IMG/VR virus record: IMGVR_UViG_3300030107_006824
Coordinates: 1 to 64,000 of that record
Direction: 5' to 3' (one strand)
DNA from: a virus
DNA length: 64,000 nucleotides
Made by a program: the position numbers and the translations under genes. Under the pieces are notes generated by a model, which saw only the letters and a list, made by a program, of their open reading frames with translations, had not been told where the DNA came from and ran no database searches. This document shows, piece by piece, positions 1 through 6,081 of this stretch (positions within the stretch are counted from its first letter, which is position 1; the number at the start of each line of letters is the position of its first letter).

Positions 1-215
1 CTATATTTAACTTGAAAACACAACTACTATTATTATTTACTCTGATAAACTTACTACTGCAAATACCTAATAATCTCCCTATTGCCTTGTTCTTGCCATT
101 CCCAAGGACTGAGCAACCTACTGTTGTTAACAACAATTGAATAACAGCCATCGCCCGCTTTCGCGGGCTTTGGTTCGTTGTGTTCTTTCTTCGGTGAACA
201 CCACGCCGAACAACA
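1..215. other. Left-edge intergenic region
   Basis: No convincing gene is seen here. The region holds a perfect 14-base palindrome (122-135, TGTTGTTAACAACA) and, just after it, a rho-independent terminator. Any open frame on the minus strand here lies antisense to the following gene and shows no family resemblance. The terminator probably ends a plus-strand transcript that begins before the window. Confidence 0.6.
153..173 (+). terminator. Rho-independent terminator
   Basis: A GCCCGC stem, TTTC loop and GCGGGC return stem are followed by a short T-rich tail. Several terminators in this genome share the same TTTC loop (4579, 5598, 8947, 12985, 13396, 28296). Confidence 0.75.
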
Positions 216-791
216 ATGGCTAAAGCCTTCAAAAATTATGCAGACTTCAACACCGTAACGGTGACTGGTCGCATTCATAATGCAGAAATCCCCCAAGGGC
301 GTGATTTTCTTGCAGTGACTGTGATCACAAACTTGGAGACTGAAGGTGGTCAAATGACTGTTACCTTCAATAACTCCAATGGTTTGAAGAGCTTATTTGA
401 AAAAGGCTTTCTCCCTGTAGGTCGAGTAGTTACAGTAACTGGCCGTATTAACGGTGTTACTGAAGTCTATCAAGACAATAACGGCGATCTACTGACCCTT
501 AAGTATCCACGGATTCACCTCACTGGTGTACAAATCCTGGATGGAGGCCTTGGACCTATGCCTGAATCTTCACGTAATGCTTCACGTAAAATTACCTCTA
601 AGGTAATCAGAAGAGAAGCTATGGAGCCTAAGGTAGATCCAACACCGTCCTTAATGGATGATGTTTATTCTGCAGAAATGGAAAGTGCTGAAGAGAATTC
701 AGAGCAATCTGAAACTCTTATGGCTACTCCTCCATCAGTATCTGCAAAAGAAGCTCTTGAAGAGCTAAATCTAGAAGCTGCTCCCTTCTAG
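216..791 (+). CDS. OB-fold single-stranded DNA-binding-like protein
   Basis: This 191-residue protein is probably a single-stranded nucleic acid binding protein. Residues 1-115 alternate beta-strand patterns typical of an OB fold (VTVTGRIHNAEIPQGRDFLAVTV, split here for brevity as a strand-rich core). A low-complexity acidic tail then ends in LEAAPF. Bacterial SSB proteins end in an acidic tail with a terminal PF, which recruits partner proteins, so the tail supports the call. The genome also encodes a second, two-domain SSB-like protein at 20042, so the two may divide tasks between replication and recombination. The start follows a terminator by about 45 bases. The fold is inferred from strand pattern, not from a search. 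Confidence 0.55.
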   Translation: MAKAFKNYADFNTVTVTGRIHNAEIPQGRDFLAVTVITNLETEGGQMTVTFNNSNGLKSLFEKGFLPVGRVVTVTGRINGVTEVYQDNNGDLLTLKYPRIHLTGVQILDGGLGPMPESSRNASRKITSKVIRREAMEPKVDPTPSLMDDVYSAEMESAEENSEQSETLMATPPSVSAKEALEELNLEAAPF

Positions 792-803
792 AATATTTAC
801 AGG

Positions 804-838
804 CCTTGTCTTATGACAAGGTCTTATTTTTATTTTTT
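804..838 (+). terminator. Rho-independent terminator after the OB-fold gene
   Basis: CCTTGTC, a TTAT loop and GACAAGG are followed by a long T-rich run. It closes the transcript of the OB-fold gene. Confidence 0.85.
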
Positions 839-854
839 TGATAGAGGACTTATT

Positions 855-935
855 ATGTTTGAATTTTACATTGCTCTTACTGTAACAATTACCGTAATTG
901 CATATATCACTTGGGGACTTACCAAAAGTGAGTGA
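855..935 (+). CDS. 26-residue single-membrane-span peptide
   Basis: A tiny open frame starts at ATG after a GAGGA ribosome site and encodes one hydrophobic helix (about residues 5-22) with a short polar tail ending in TKSE. Its size and layout resemble the small one-helix subunits of photosynthetic complexes, but I cannot match it to a named one. The stop overlaps the GTG start of the next gene by a few bases, so the two are probably translationally coupled. It is one of several such micropeptides in this phage (10081, 12899). Confidence 0.5.
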   Translation: MFEFYIALTVTITVIAYITWGLTKSE

Positions 936-1122
936 CAAAATAGATACACAAGGCCAATCTATTGAGACTTCATCAAATCCTTTGACTAAGCCGAATATTG
1001 ATCCTTATAATTATCCAATACAGGATGTGCCAGTGCGTACTGTATTTACTCCAAAAGAACGAGAAGAGCTTAAGGCAATCATTAAGGAATGCTTAAGAGA
1101 GTTTCATTATACAACTACTTAA
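928..1122 (+). CDS. Small protein of unknown function
   Basis: This frame encodes 64 residues from a GTG start that overlaps the preceding micropeptide stop. I chose this start over the ATG at 898 because the upstream ATG would place most of its extension inside the previous gene. The first half is polar and probably disordered. The C-terminal 25 residues form a charged amphipathic helix (PKEREELKAIIKECLREF). I recognise no family. Confidence 0.5.
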   Translation: MSDKIDTQGQSIETSSNPLTKPNIDPYNYPIQDVPVRTVFTPKEREELKAIIKECLREFHYTTT

Positions 1123-1132
1123 TTATTTAAAT

Positions 1133-2059
1133 TTAGAATTTACCCATCAATAACTCTCCAGCAAATCTGCCTTTTATTCCTAAATTATTTAATGACTGTT
1201 CAGCTTCTGGACGAACCATAATTAATGGATTATCACGAACATTGCTTCTTTTCTCATTTGGTATAGGAGTCACATTACTGTATGCAAGCTTCATTATTCG
1301 ATTAGCTTCATCTTTAGTTACTCCATATTTCTGTTGTAAAGCATCTCTATTTCTATTAGCAAATGTTACTTGACCTCTACCTGGGGAAATGTCAGTACTG
1401 ACTAAATCATTAACTGGTATTCCTAATAAATCTGCATTTGCTTGCCTAAATGCTACCTCTTGAGGTAAATTATAAGCAATATCAGTAATTTGCTGTGCTG
1501 GTAAAACTATTTGTTCAACAAATCTACCAGAAGCTTGCTTAGGATTTAATCCAATAAGTTCATTTACTTGTTGCCCAAAGTAATCTGGTTGCTTACTTCC
1601 ACTAATAGGATTTATATGTGCATTCATTCCAGGGCTATCTTGATGAGCCATGGCTGATAAAGCAGTAAAATCACCATAATTACTACCAAATGGAACTCTT
1701 TCAGCTACTCGCTGTAGAAATTCCATTCCCTGTTCAATAGGTAATGTTTGAGCATATGCATATGCTGCTTCGATAGGAACATTATGATGACCTTGTACAA
1801 CATAAGGTGCATAGTTAGCACTAGTCTGTCTCTTAACTATCTGATTTTGTAATTGTTCATACCAAGGCTTGAAATACTTCCTAGGATTATCAACTACAGC
1901 TTGACTACCTAAAACTGAGGGAGCAAATGTCATGTCTGGTTGAGAACCAATAGTCCTCATTACACGCTTTGCTTGTTCATCAGAAATTAAGTTTTCTCTA
2001 GCAGCAGCTCTAGTTAAAACTTCAGTTAATACTAAGCTGTCACGATACTCTTGATTCAC
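1133..2059 (-). CDS. Virion-type protein of unknown function
   Basis: A 308-residue soluble protein runs on the minus strand inside a plus-strand region. It appears to start with GTG (2057-2059). It has no membrane segment or signal peptide and is rich in Q, N and A, like many internal or accessory virion proteins. Its last residues, KGRFAGELLMGKF, resemble the N-terminus of the divergently transcribed HAD gene next door (MRKFAGELFVG). No enzymatic motif is visible. Assignment as a virion protein is inference from composition and from its strand, which is that of the structural arm. Confidence 0.55.
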   Translation of the reverse strand: MNQEYRDSLVLTEVLTRAAARENLISDEQAKRVMRTIGSQPDMTFAPSVLGSQAVVDNPRKYFKPWYEQLQNQIVKRQTSANYAPYVVQGHHNVPIEAAYAYAQTLPIEQGMEFLQRVAERVPFGSNYGDFTALSAMAHQDSPGMNAHINPISGSKQPDYFGQQVNELIGLNPKQASGRFVEQIVLPAQQITDIAYNLPQEVAFRQANADLLGIPVNDLVSTDISPGRGQVTFANRNRDALQQKYGVTKDEANRIMKLAYSNVTPIPNEKRSNVRDNPLIMVRPEAEQSLNNLGIKGRFAGELLMGKF

Positions 2060-2181
2060 GCATATAATTAACGCCGGAAATTACCCCGGAGTTCTCAACA
2101 TCATCCCCTTAATCCTATCTAATTCTTAACAACAACTAAAATAGAATTAGCTTACTAACTATCAATTAATTAATTACATTC

Positions 2182-2691
2182 ATGAGAAAGTTTGCCGGTG
2201 AATTATTTGTAGGAATGCAAATGACACCCTCTAATAAAAACCAAGTTGTGCATGCCTTTGATGTAGATGACACACTGACCCGTAAGCCTGAAAATTTTGA
2301 TAACACTGGCTTAACTAAAGATGAATTCTTCGATGCTGCACGTCAATTTCCTGCTGACCCTGCTTTGGTTGAGCTTGCCCAACTTTTACATAGCAAGGGT
2401 GATTCAATCGCTATTGCTACGGCTCGTCCTGCCAATCGCTTATTGGAAACTATTGACTGGCTTAAACGTCATAATGTTCCCTTTGATCAAATTATGTTAT
2501 CAACTGGCAGAGAACCTTCCGGTATAGCTAAGCAAGCAATGCTGCAAAAACTTAAACAGGACTACCGTATGGTAGGAACATTATTTGATGATAGTCCATA
2601 TAACATTAAAGGAGCACAACTCCAAAATATTGACGCTATTCATGCTTACTGGGACGCTAACCCAGAACAAGTATATAAATATATAGCATAA
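2182..2691 (+). CDS. HAD-superfamily phosphatase
   Basis: This 169-residue protein carries haloacid dehalogenase motifs. They are motif I DVDDT (about residues 27-31, with the nucleophile and acid-base Asp pair), a TARP segment around residue 86 corresponding to motif II, and a LFDDSPYN segment near residue 138 corresponding to motif IV. It is likely a small-molecule or nucleotide phosphatase, such as a 5'-nucleotidase or the phosphatase half of a polynucleotide kinase, but the substrate cannot be read from sequence. It begins with MRKFAGELFVG, an extension ahead of the HAD core that resembles the tail of the neighbouring minus-strand protein. Confidence 0.75.
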   Translation: MRKFAGELFVGMQMTPSNKNQVVHAFDVDDTLTRKPENFDNTGLTKDEFFDAARQFPADPALVELAQLLHSKGDSIAIATARPANRLLETIDWLKRHNVPFDQIMLSTGREPSGIAKQAMLQKLKQDYRMVGTLFDDSPYNIKGAQLQNIDAIHAYWDANPEQVYKYIA

Positions 2692-2695
2692 TATT

Positions 2696-2703
2696 TATAA
2701 TAG
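2696..2703 (+). promoter_or_regulatory. Late-type promoter box TATAATAG
   Basis: TATAATAG ends 22 bases before the ATG at 2726. The same box at nearly the same distance precedes many other genes in this window. I see no -35 element. Confidence 0.5.
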
Positions 2704-2725
2704 AATTGTGAGTTAAATATCTATT

Positions 2726-3469
2726 ATGGGTTTTGATTTTGGAGCTATCATATCTCCTGTAGTTACAGGGTTCACTAATACGATCAATCAAAGTGTAACA
2801 ACTGCTCAAAAGGCTAGAGAAGCTGCCCTTACTCATCTTTTTAATATTGATAGTCCAGCTGTTTCTACACCTGAAGCGATCTTTATTGGACCGCCTGAAC
2901 CGCCTTATAATCCACCAGATGATATTGAGGTATTTAATGATATTGCCGATACAGCATCTATACCTGACCGATTTAATATGTCAGAAGCAGATGTAAATGC
3001 ATATGTAAATACAATTGCTAAAGAAGCTTATTTAGGATCACGTCAACCAGATGGCTCTTATAAAGATATTGAAGATATACATTCTGTTGCTGCAAATTTA
3101 TTAACACGACAGATAGATCCTCGTTGGCCTAATACTATGCTTGATGTTACTAAAGATCCAGGTCAATATGAAGCTAATTTTGGACTTACAAAAGACCAAG
3201 TTTCTAGACCTAATATAGTTGGACTTCCTCAAGAGGAATGGAATCGAATAAAAGAAGCAGCATTGGATACAGCAGCTATAACTAAGGCGGCAGAATTAAC
3301 AGATTTCGCAGTAAATTATAGAGGCCTTAGTCCAAAAACTAAACGAGGCGTTAATCCTAAAACAGGTCTACCCGATTATATGCCTGTACCAAACAAAAGT
3401 AATTTCTATTTTTCTCCTGCTCCTGAGCATATAAAGAAATTGTTTCTTAAGAAAGTATTAAACAAATAA
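2726..3469 (+). CDS. Virion-associated-type protein, unknown
   Basis: This 247-residue protein is preceded by a late-type promoter box. The N-terminal 50 residues are a hydrophobic/amphipathic region. A proline-rich linker and a largely alpha-helical, charged domain follow. The last residues are lysine-rich. There is no recognised family. The promoter links it to the structural genes, although it sits in the replication arm. Confidence 0.5.
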   Translation: MGFDFGAIISPVVTGFTNTINQSVTTAQKAREAALTHLFNIDSPAVSTPEAIFIGPPEPPYNPPDDIEVFNDIADTASIPDRFNMSEADVNAYVNTIAKEAYLGSRQPDGSYKDIEDIHSVAANLLTRQIDPRWPNTMLDVTKDPGQYEANFGLTKDQVSRPNIVGLPQEEWNRIKEAALDTAAITKAAELTDFAVNYRGLSPKTKRGVNPKTGLPDYMPVPNKSNFYFSPAPEHIKKLFLKKVLNK

Positions 3470-3478
3470 ATTTAACAG

Positions 3479-3676
3479 ATGCCTGAAGAACAAGATCCTA
3501 TAGTAGTTAATATTCAAGCTGATTTAAATACAATCAGAATGCTCCATGCTGCAACCACTATCTGCCATGAACGTTGGACTGGCACTGAAGCTTATTCTCA
3601 AGAACAGATACTTATGCTTAGAGATAAACTATATGCCTGCCTTATGGATACCTTACTTGAAACAGGAAATATTTAG
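3479..3676 (+). CDS. Small helical protein, unknown
   Basis: A 65-residue acidic protein, largely helical by pattern, starts 9 bases after the preceding gene and so is probably in the same transcript. I recognise no motif. Confidence 0.5.
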   Translation: MPEEQDPIVVNIQADLNTIRMLHAATTICHERWTGTEAYSQEQILMLRDKLYACLMDTLLETGNI

Positions 3677-3825
3677 TGAATATAAATAAACAATATAATA
3701 AACTTAAAAAACTTATAATACGTGCTGACGAATGTGCTAATAGAGAAACAGCTCAAAAAATTATTAAGAAATCTTCCAAGATTCAAAGAAAATTAAACAA
3801 CAATGTTCAAGTCGATACAATGTAA
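3676..3825 (+). CDS. Small basic protein, unknown
   Basis: 49 residues start at a GTG that shares its first base with the stop of the preceding gene. The protein is lysine-rich (KKLIIRADECANRETAQK) and helical, and could bind nucleic acid. The one-base overlap with a shared transcript supports expression, but no family is recognised. Confidence 0.4.
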   Translation: MNINKQYNKLKKLIIRADECANRETAQKIIKKSSKIQRKLNNNVQVDTM

Positions 3826-3848
3826 GATTACTTTGTTAGGATTAAATA

Positions 3849-3942
3849 GCACATAGTCTATTTAAACAATCAATACTGATGGCCTTAGCGCCAATCAACA
3901 TCATCACCCTTAGTGTTGGTTGTTGGCGCCTTGACTATGTGC
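3849..3942 (+). ncRNA. Structured RNA element, unassigned
   Basis: A perfect 10-base-pair stem (GCACATAGTC at 3849-3858 with GACTATGTGC at 3933-3942) encloses an internal hairpin. In that hairpin GCGCCAA (3888-3894) pairs with TTGGCGC (3923-3929) and CAAC (3896-3899) with GTTG (3915-3918). A separate hairpin, CCCATT/AATGGG, follows at 3945-3961. The region has no open frame and lies just upstream of the gene before the tmRNA. It could be a small RNA or a leader controlling the gene at 4001. The pairing is seen directly; the function is unknown. Confidence 0.45.
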
Positions 3943-4000
3943 AACCCATTCACCCAATGGGATTACAATTAATATTATATAGCTTTTACATATATTATTT

Positions 4001-4306
4001 GTGAATTATTGCTTATTTGCTCCAAATGTTAAGGATAAAGGACTTCAATTAAATACTGATGATCATAACGATCTTATTGAAGCACTGCCCGATTACATTG
4101 GTTGCTGGACAACTGCCCAAGATTTGTACTATACTTCTTACTATGAATTAATAGGAGAAGGTCTTATATTTCCAGATGCCAAATTACTAAATGGGTATCT
4201 GAGAGAAATAATAAACAAGCACGGGGATGTTGTCTTAGTGTTCGGTCCTCTTATCGAGTACGAACCATTAGTAGATAATAGCCTTCAATTGTGTCCTCCC
4301 AAATGA
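4001..4306 (+). CDS. Protein of unknown function
   Basis: 101 residues begin at GTG. The protein is acidic and soluble with no recognisable motif. The stop codon lies just before the tmRNA acceptor piece, so the mRNA and the tmRNA precursor may be one transcript. Upstream are a structured RNA element and a separate small hairpin at 3945-3961. Confidence 0.45.
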   Translation: MNYCLFAPNVKDKGLQLNTDDHNDLIEALPDYIGCWTTAQDLYYTSYYELIGEGLIFPDAKLLNGYLREIINKHGDVVLVFGPLIEYEPLVDNSLQLCPPK

Positions 4307-4360
4307 CACTTTAAACTGGGGCGTCTATGTAGGACTCGGGTTCGATTCCCGAATGCTCCA
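4307..4360 (+). ncRNA. ssrA: tmRNA acceptor piece (circularly permuted ssrA)
   Basis: This is the 3' part of a two-piece tmRNA. It holds a T arm (TCGGG 4336-4340, TTCGATT loop, CCCGA 4348-4352), the 3' acceptor strand ATGCTCC (4353-4359) and discriminator A 4360. ATGCTCC pairs with GGGGCAT at 4441-4447 (seven pairs, one G-U). CTATGTAG (4325-4332) pairs with CTGCATAG (4461-4468) to form the long P2 helix. tmRNA rescues stalled ribosomes by acting as tRNA and then mRNA. Marine picocyanobacteria are known to have permuted two-piece ssrA with the acceptor piece upstream, as here. The 5' end of this piece is not defined by sequence; 4307 is the base after the preceding stop codon. Confidence 0.88.
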
Positions 4361-4364
4361 CCTG

Positions 4365-4436
4365 GACCCACTAGTGAAGCGGTTATCACGCCACCCTGTC
4401 ACGGTGGTATCACGAGTTCAAATCTCGTGTGGGTCG
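4365..4436 (+). tRNA. tRNA-Asp (GTC)
   Basis: A complete cloverleaf is present: acceptor GACCCAC (4365-4371) with GTGGGTC (4429-4435), D stem GTGA/TCAC, anticodon stem CCACC/GGTGG with loop CTGTCAC (anticodon GTC), T stem ACGAG/CTCGT and discriminator G 4436. CCA is not fully encoded; CC follows the discriminator. The gene lies between the two pieces of the permuted tmRNA, separated from each by four bases, so its 5' and 3' processing would also cut the tmRNA precursor apart. Confidence 0.95.
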
Positions 4437-4440
4437 CCTT

Positions 4441-4575
4441 GGGGCATCAAAGGTTTTCGACTGCATAGGTGAAACGAGTTAAACGCAAACTCAATCGTTA
4501 AGTTCCAGAGGTCTGCAGTAGCTGTTTGAGCTACGCACACTGACTGACACCAGGCTCTCCAATCCGGTGAGCCTT
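4441..4575 (+). ncRNA. ssrA: tmRNA coding piece with tag reading frame (permuted ssrA)
   Basis: The piece opens with the 5' acceptor strand GGGGCAT and the D-loop analogue ending TTTTCGAC. The P2 5' strand (4461-4468) follows. A resume codon GCA at 4485 begins a tag frame of 14 codons, ANSIVKFQRSAVAV, stopped by TGA at 4527-4529. The ANxIVxFxR core matches the form of cyanobacterial proteolysis tags, but the end is AVAV rather than the usual AA. The downstream part contains GGCTC/GAGCC pairing and then the terminator. The 3' boundary is approximate. Confidence 0.88.
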
Positions 4576-4578
4576 TTC

Positions 4579-4600
4579 GCCAGCTTTCGCTGGCTTTATT
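4579..4600 (+). terminator. Terminator after the tmRNA
   Basis: GCCAGC, TTTC loop and GCTGGC are followed by TTTATT. The same hairpin recurs at 5598 and 13396. Confidence 0.85.
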
Positions 4601-4624
4601 ACTTTGTGTCCCTTATTCACTATC

Positions 4625-4945
4625 ATGGACACCAAAGAACTCAACAAGAAATCATTGCCTCTTTTCAATTTAAATGGCAGTGATCCAGAAACTGTTGCCC
4701 TTGAGTGGCATGAGGCTTACAAGGCTCTACACAAAGCAATTGATTCATTTGCAAGAGCGACACTTCATCCAAGAGACTTTCAATTACAACCTACTGATGT
4801 TTATTTAACAGCACGTACGATACGTGATTCTATGCTTGCTAAATTAAACGAAGTCCAGAATTACACATCTGACCAGTTTGAACATGCCTCGGATTCTAGT
4901 GTAGCTCACAATCAAATAATTATTGAAAAAGAAACACTTACTTGA
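4625..4945 (+). CDS. Small acidic protein, unknown
   Basis: 106 residues start at the ATG at 4625 (MDTKELNKK). An ATG 21 bases further upstream is in frame but sits closer to the terminator and is less likely. The protein is mainly helical and mildly acidic, with a central segment DSFARATLHPRDFQL. No family is recognised. It leads a run of very small genes up to 5934. Confidence 0.45.
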   Translation: MDTKELNKKSLPLFNLNGSDPETVALEWHEAYKALHKAIDSFARATLHPRDFQLQPTDVYLTARTIRDSMLAKLNEVQNYTSDQFEHASDSSVAHNQIIIEKETLT

Positions 4946-4948
4946 CCC

Positions 4949-5131
4949 ATGACACTAACAGAAATTAAACATGCTCTTCGTGAAACACATCATGAAGTTG
5001 TCGCTGCTAACGGCGGCAATGCTCTAACCCCTATCCAAAAATTTCAAGTGTTTGAGCAAGTTTTGACCAACTTGCAGCAACAAGAACACATCACCAAGGC
5101 ACAGCTCAACAAATGGATCAATGTTTATTGA
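4949..5131 (+). CDS. Small helical protein, unknown
   Basis: This 60-residue protein starts three bases after the previous stop, so the two are probably co-translated. It has a helical pattern and a glutamine-rich middle (VLTNLQQQEHITKAQL). No known family. Confidence 0.45.
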   Translation: MTLTEIKHALRETHHEVVAANGGNALTPIQKFQVFEQVLTNLQQQEHITKAQLNKWINVY

Positions 5132-5146
5132 TCACCTGATTGACCC

Positions 5147-5338
5147 ATGGAACACAAACCTCACCTTGAAATGCTGACGGCACGCGAGCAACTGATGGAA
5201 GACATTGATGACATCGTGTGGGAGGTCTTTGACAAGGCATGGAACATGGACGATGACTATCGCACTGAAAAAGACGAGATAGTCCGTAGGTTATGTGATG
5301 CCGTCTGCAAACACTTTCCCATCCCCTCACCTGATTGA
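5147..5338 (+). CDS. Small acidic protein, unknown
   Basis: 63 residues, strongly acidic, with an Asp/Glu-rich middle (EDIDDIVWEVFDKAWNMDDD). The size and charge resemble small phage host-takeover or DNA-mimic proteins. No family is recognised and this is inference only. Confidence 0.45.
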   Translation: MEHKPHLEMLTAREQLMEDIDDIVWEVFDKAWNMDDDYRTEKDEIVRRLCDAVCKHFPIPSPD

Positions 5339-5351
5339 ACAATAATCTGTA

Positions 5352-5385
5352 TATATGAGCCACAACACATTTTGTGGTTCATGTA
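5352..5385 (+). repeat. Long hairpin between small genes
   Basis: TATATGAGCCACAA (5352-5365) pairs with TTGTGGTTCATGTA (5372-5385) over 14 positions with wobbles. There is no T-run after it, so it may be a processing or attenuation site rather than a simple terminator. Confidence 0.5.
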
Positions 5386-5428
5386 TCAACTACAAGTTAT
5401 AGTGTAAATTAGCCAATACATTGATGAT

Positions 5429-5590
5429 ATGTATCTGACAGATAATCCCAAAGATGTAATTAAGCAGATAGAAGACTATTCTGCTTATTACCTCACGACC
5501 AAAGATCAAAAGTTCTGTAAAGCTATCATGACTGACGACTTGGCAGAGTATGAAAGCTATTTACATAACAACCTAATACATGAATGTTAG
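5429..5590 (+). CDS. Small protein, unknown
   Basis: A 53-residue open frame from ATG has a tyrosine-rich helical pattern (QIEDYSAYYLTTKDQKF). It is followed within eight bases by a terminator, which supports a transcribed unit. No family is recognised. Confidence 0.4.
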   Translation: MYLTDNPKDVIKQIEDYSAYYLTTKDQKFCKAIMTDDLAEYESYLHNNLIHEC

Positions 5591-5597
5591 AACCTCT

Positions 5598-5620
5598 GCC
5601 AGCTTTCGCTGGCTTTCTTT
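5598..5620 (+). terminator. Rho-independent terminator
   Basis: GCCAGC, TTTC loop and GCTGGC are followed by TTTCTTT. The stem and loop are identical to the terminator after the tmRNA. Confidence 0.85.
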
Positions 5621-5643
5621 AGGTTGTCCTTTGGTTAAATCCA

Positions 5644-5934
5644 ATGTCTTATTTCTATTCGCATGATGTTACTTGCATGCCTTTAGAACGGATGTTCCAT
5701 ATGGTTCAGCAACGTCTTGCTAAAGCTGTACGGAATGATTACATGGTTCACCCTTACGACCGTATCCTTAGCGATGAACTTGCTGCTCTTATTGAAGAGG
5801 ATCTAGCACCCGTGCTTCAGAAAGTTATCGACTATATTGATAATGAGCCGGAGGATGAAGGACCAGATTACGACCAAGTACTTGCTCTTGAGACCTATCA
5901 AAAGGTTTATCAAGACAAGCAAGCAGTGTCCTAA
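5644..5934 (+). CDS. Protein of unknown function
   Basis: 96 residues, mainly helical, with an acidic stretch near the C-terminus (DYIDNEPEDEGPDYDQV). It has no membrane segment or catalytic motif. It ends 12 bases before tRNA-Leu, so the two may share a transcript. Confidence 0.5.
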   Translation: MSYFYSHDVTCMPLERMFHMVQQRLAKAVRNDYMVHPYDRILSDELAALIEEDLAPVLQKVIDYIDNEPEDEGPDYDQVLALETYQKVYQDKQAVS

Positions 5935-5946
5935 GCCTTCGGGCTT

Positions 5947-6030
5947 GGCGGGTTGGCGAAACAGGTAAACGCAACAGACTTAAAATCTGTCGGTCATTAG
6001 ACCTTGCGGGTTCAATTCCCGCACCCGCTA
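5947..6030 (+). tRNA. tRNA-Leu (TAA)
   Basis: Acceptor GGCGGGT pairs with ACCCGCT (6023-6029, first pair G-U), D stem GCG/CGC, and anticodon stem ACAGA/TCTGT with loop CTTAAAA (anticodon TAA). A long variable arm and T stem GCGGG/CCCGC complete a class II tRNA. TTA codons are frequent in this AT-rich phage, which gives a reason to carry it. Confidence 0.94.
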
Positions 6031-6046
6031 TTCCTATTGTCTTAAT

Positions 6047-6072
6047 TGTCTATAATTTAAATAGTATTACTT
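6047..6072 (+). promoter_or_regulatory. Late-type promoter, extended form
   Basis: A 26-base block runs from TGTCTATAAT to TTACTT. It is repeated almost base for base at 21382-21406, and in both places it ends nine bases before the start codon. The TATAATTT core (6051-6058) lies 23 bases before the ATG at 6082. It belongs to the same family of boxes as those at 2696 and 18541. Confidence 0.55.
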
Positions 6073-6081
6073 TCTATAATA

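Noticed and set aside
54-353. Minus-strand open frame of 99 codons at the left edge
   Set aside because: It is antisense to the start of the OB-fold gene and to a terminator, is rich in Cys and His without a motif, and has no promoter or ribosome site.
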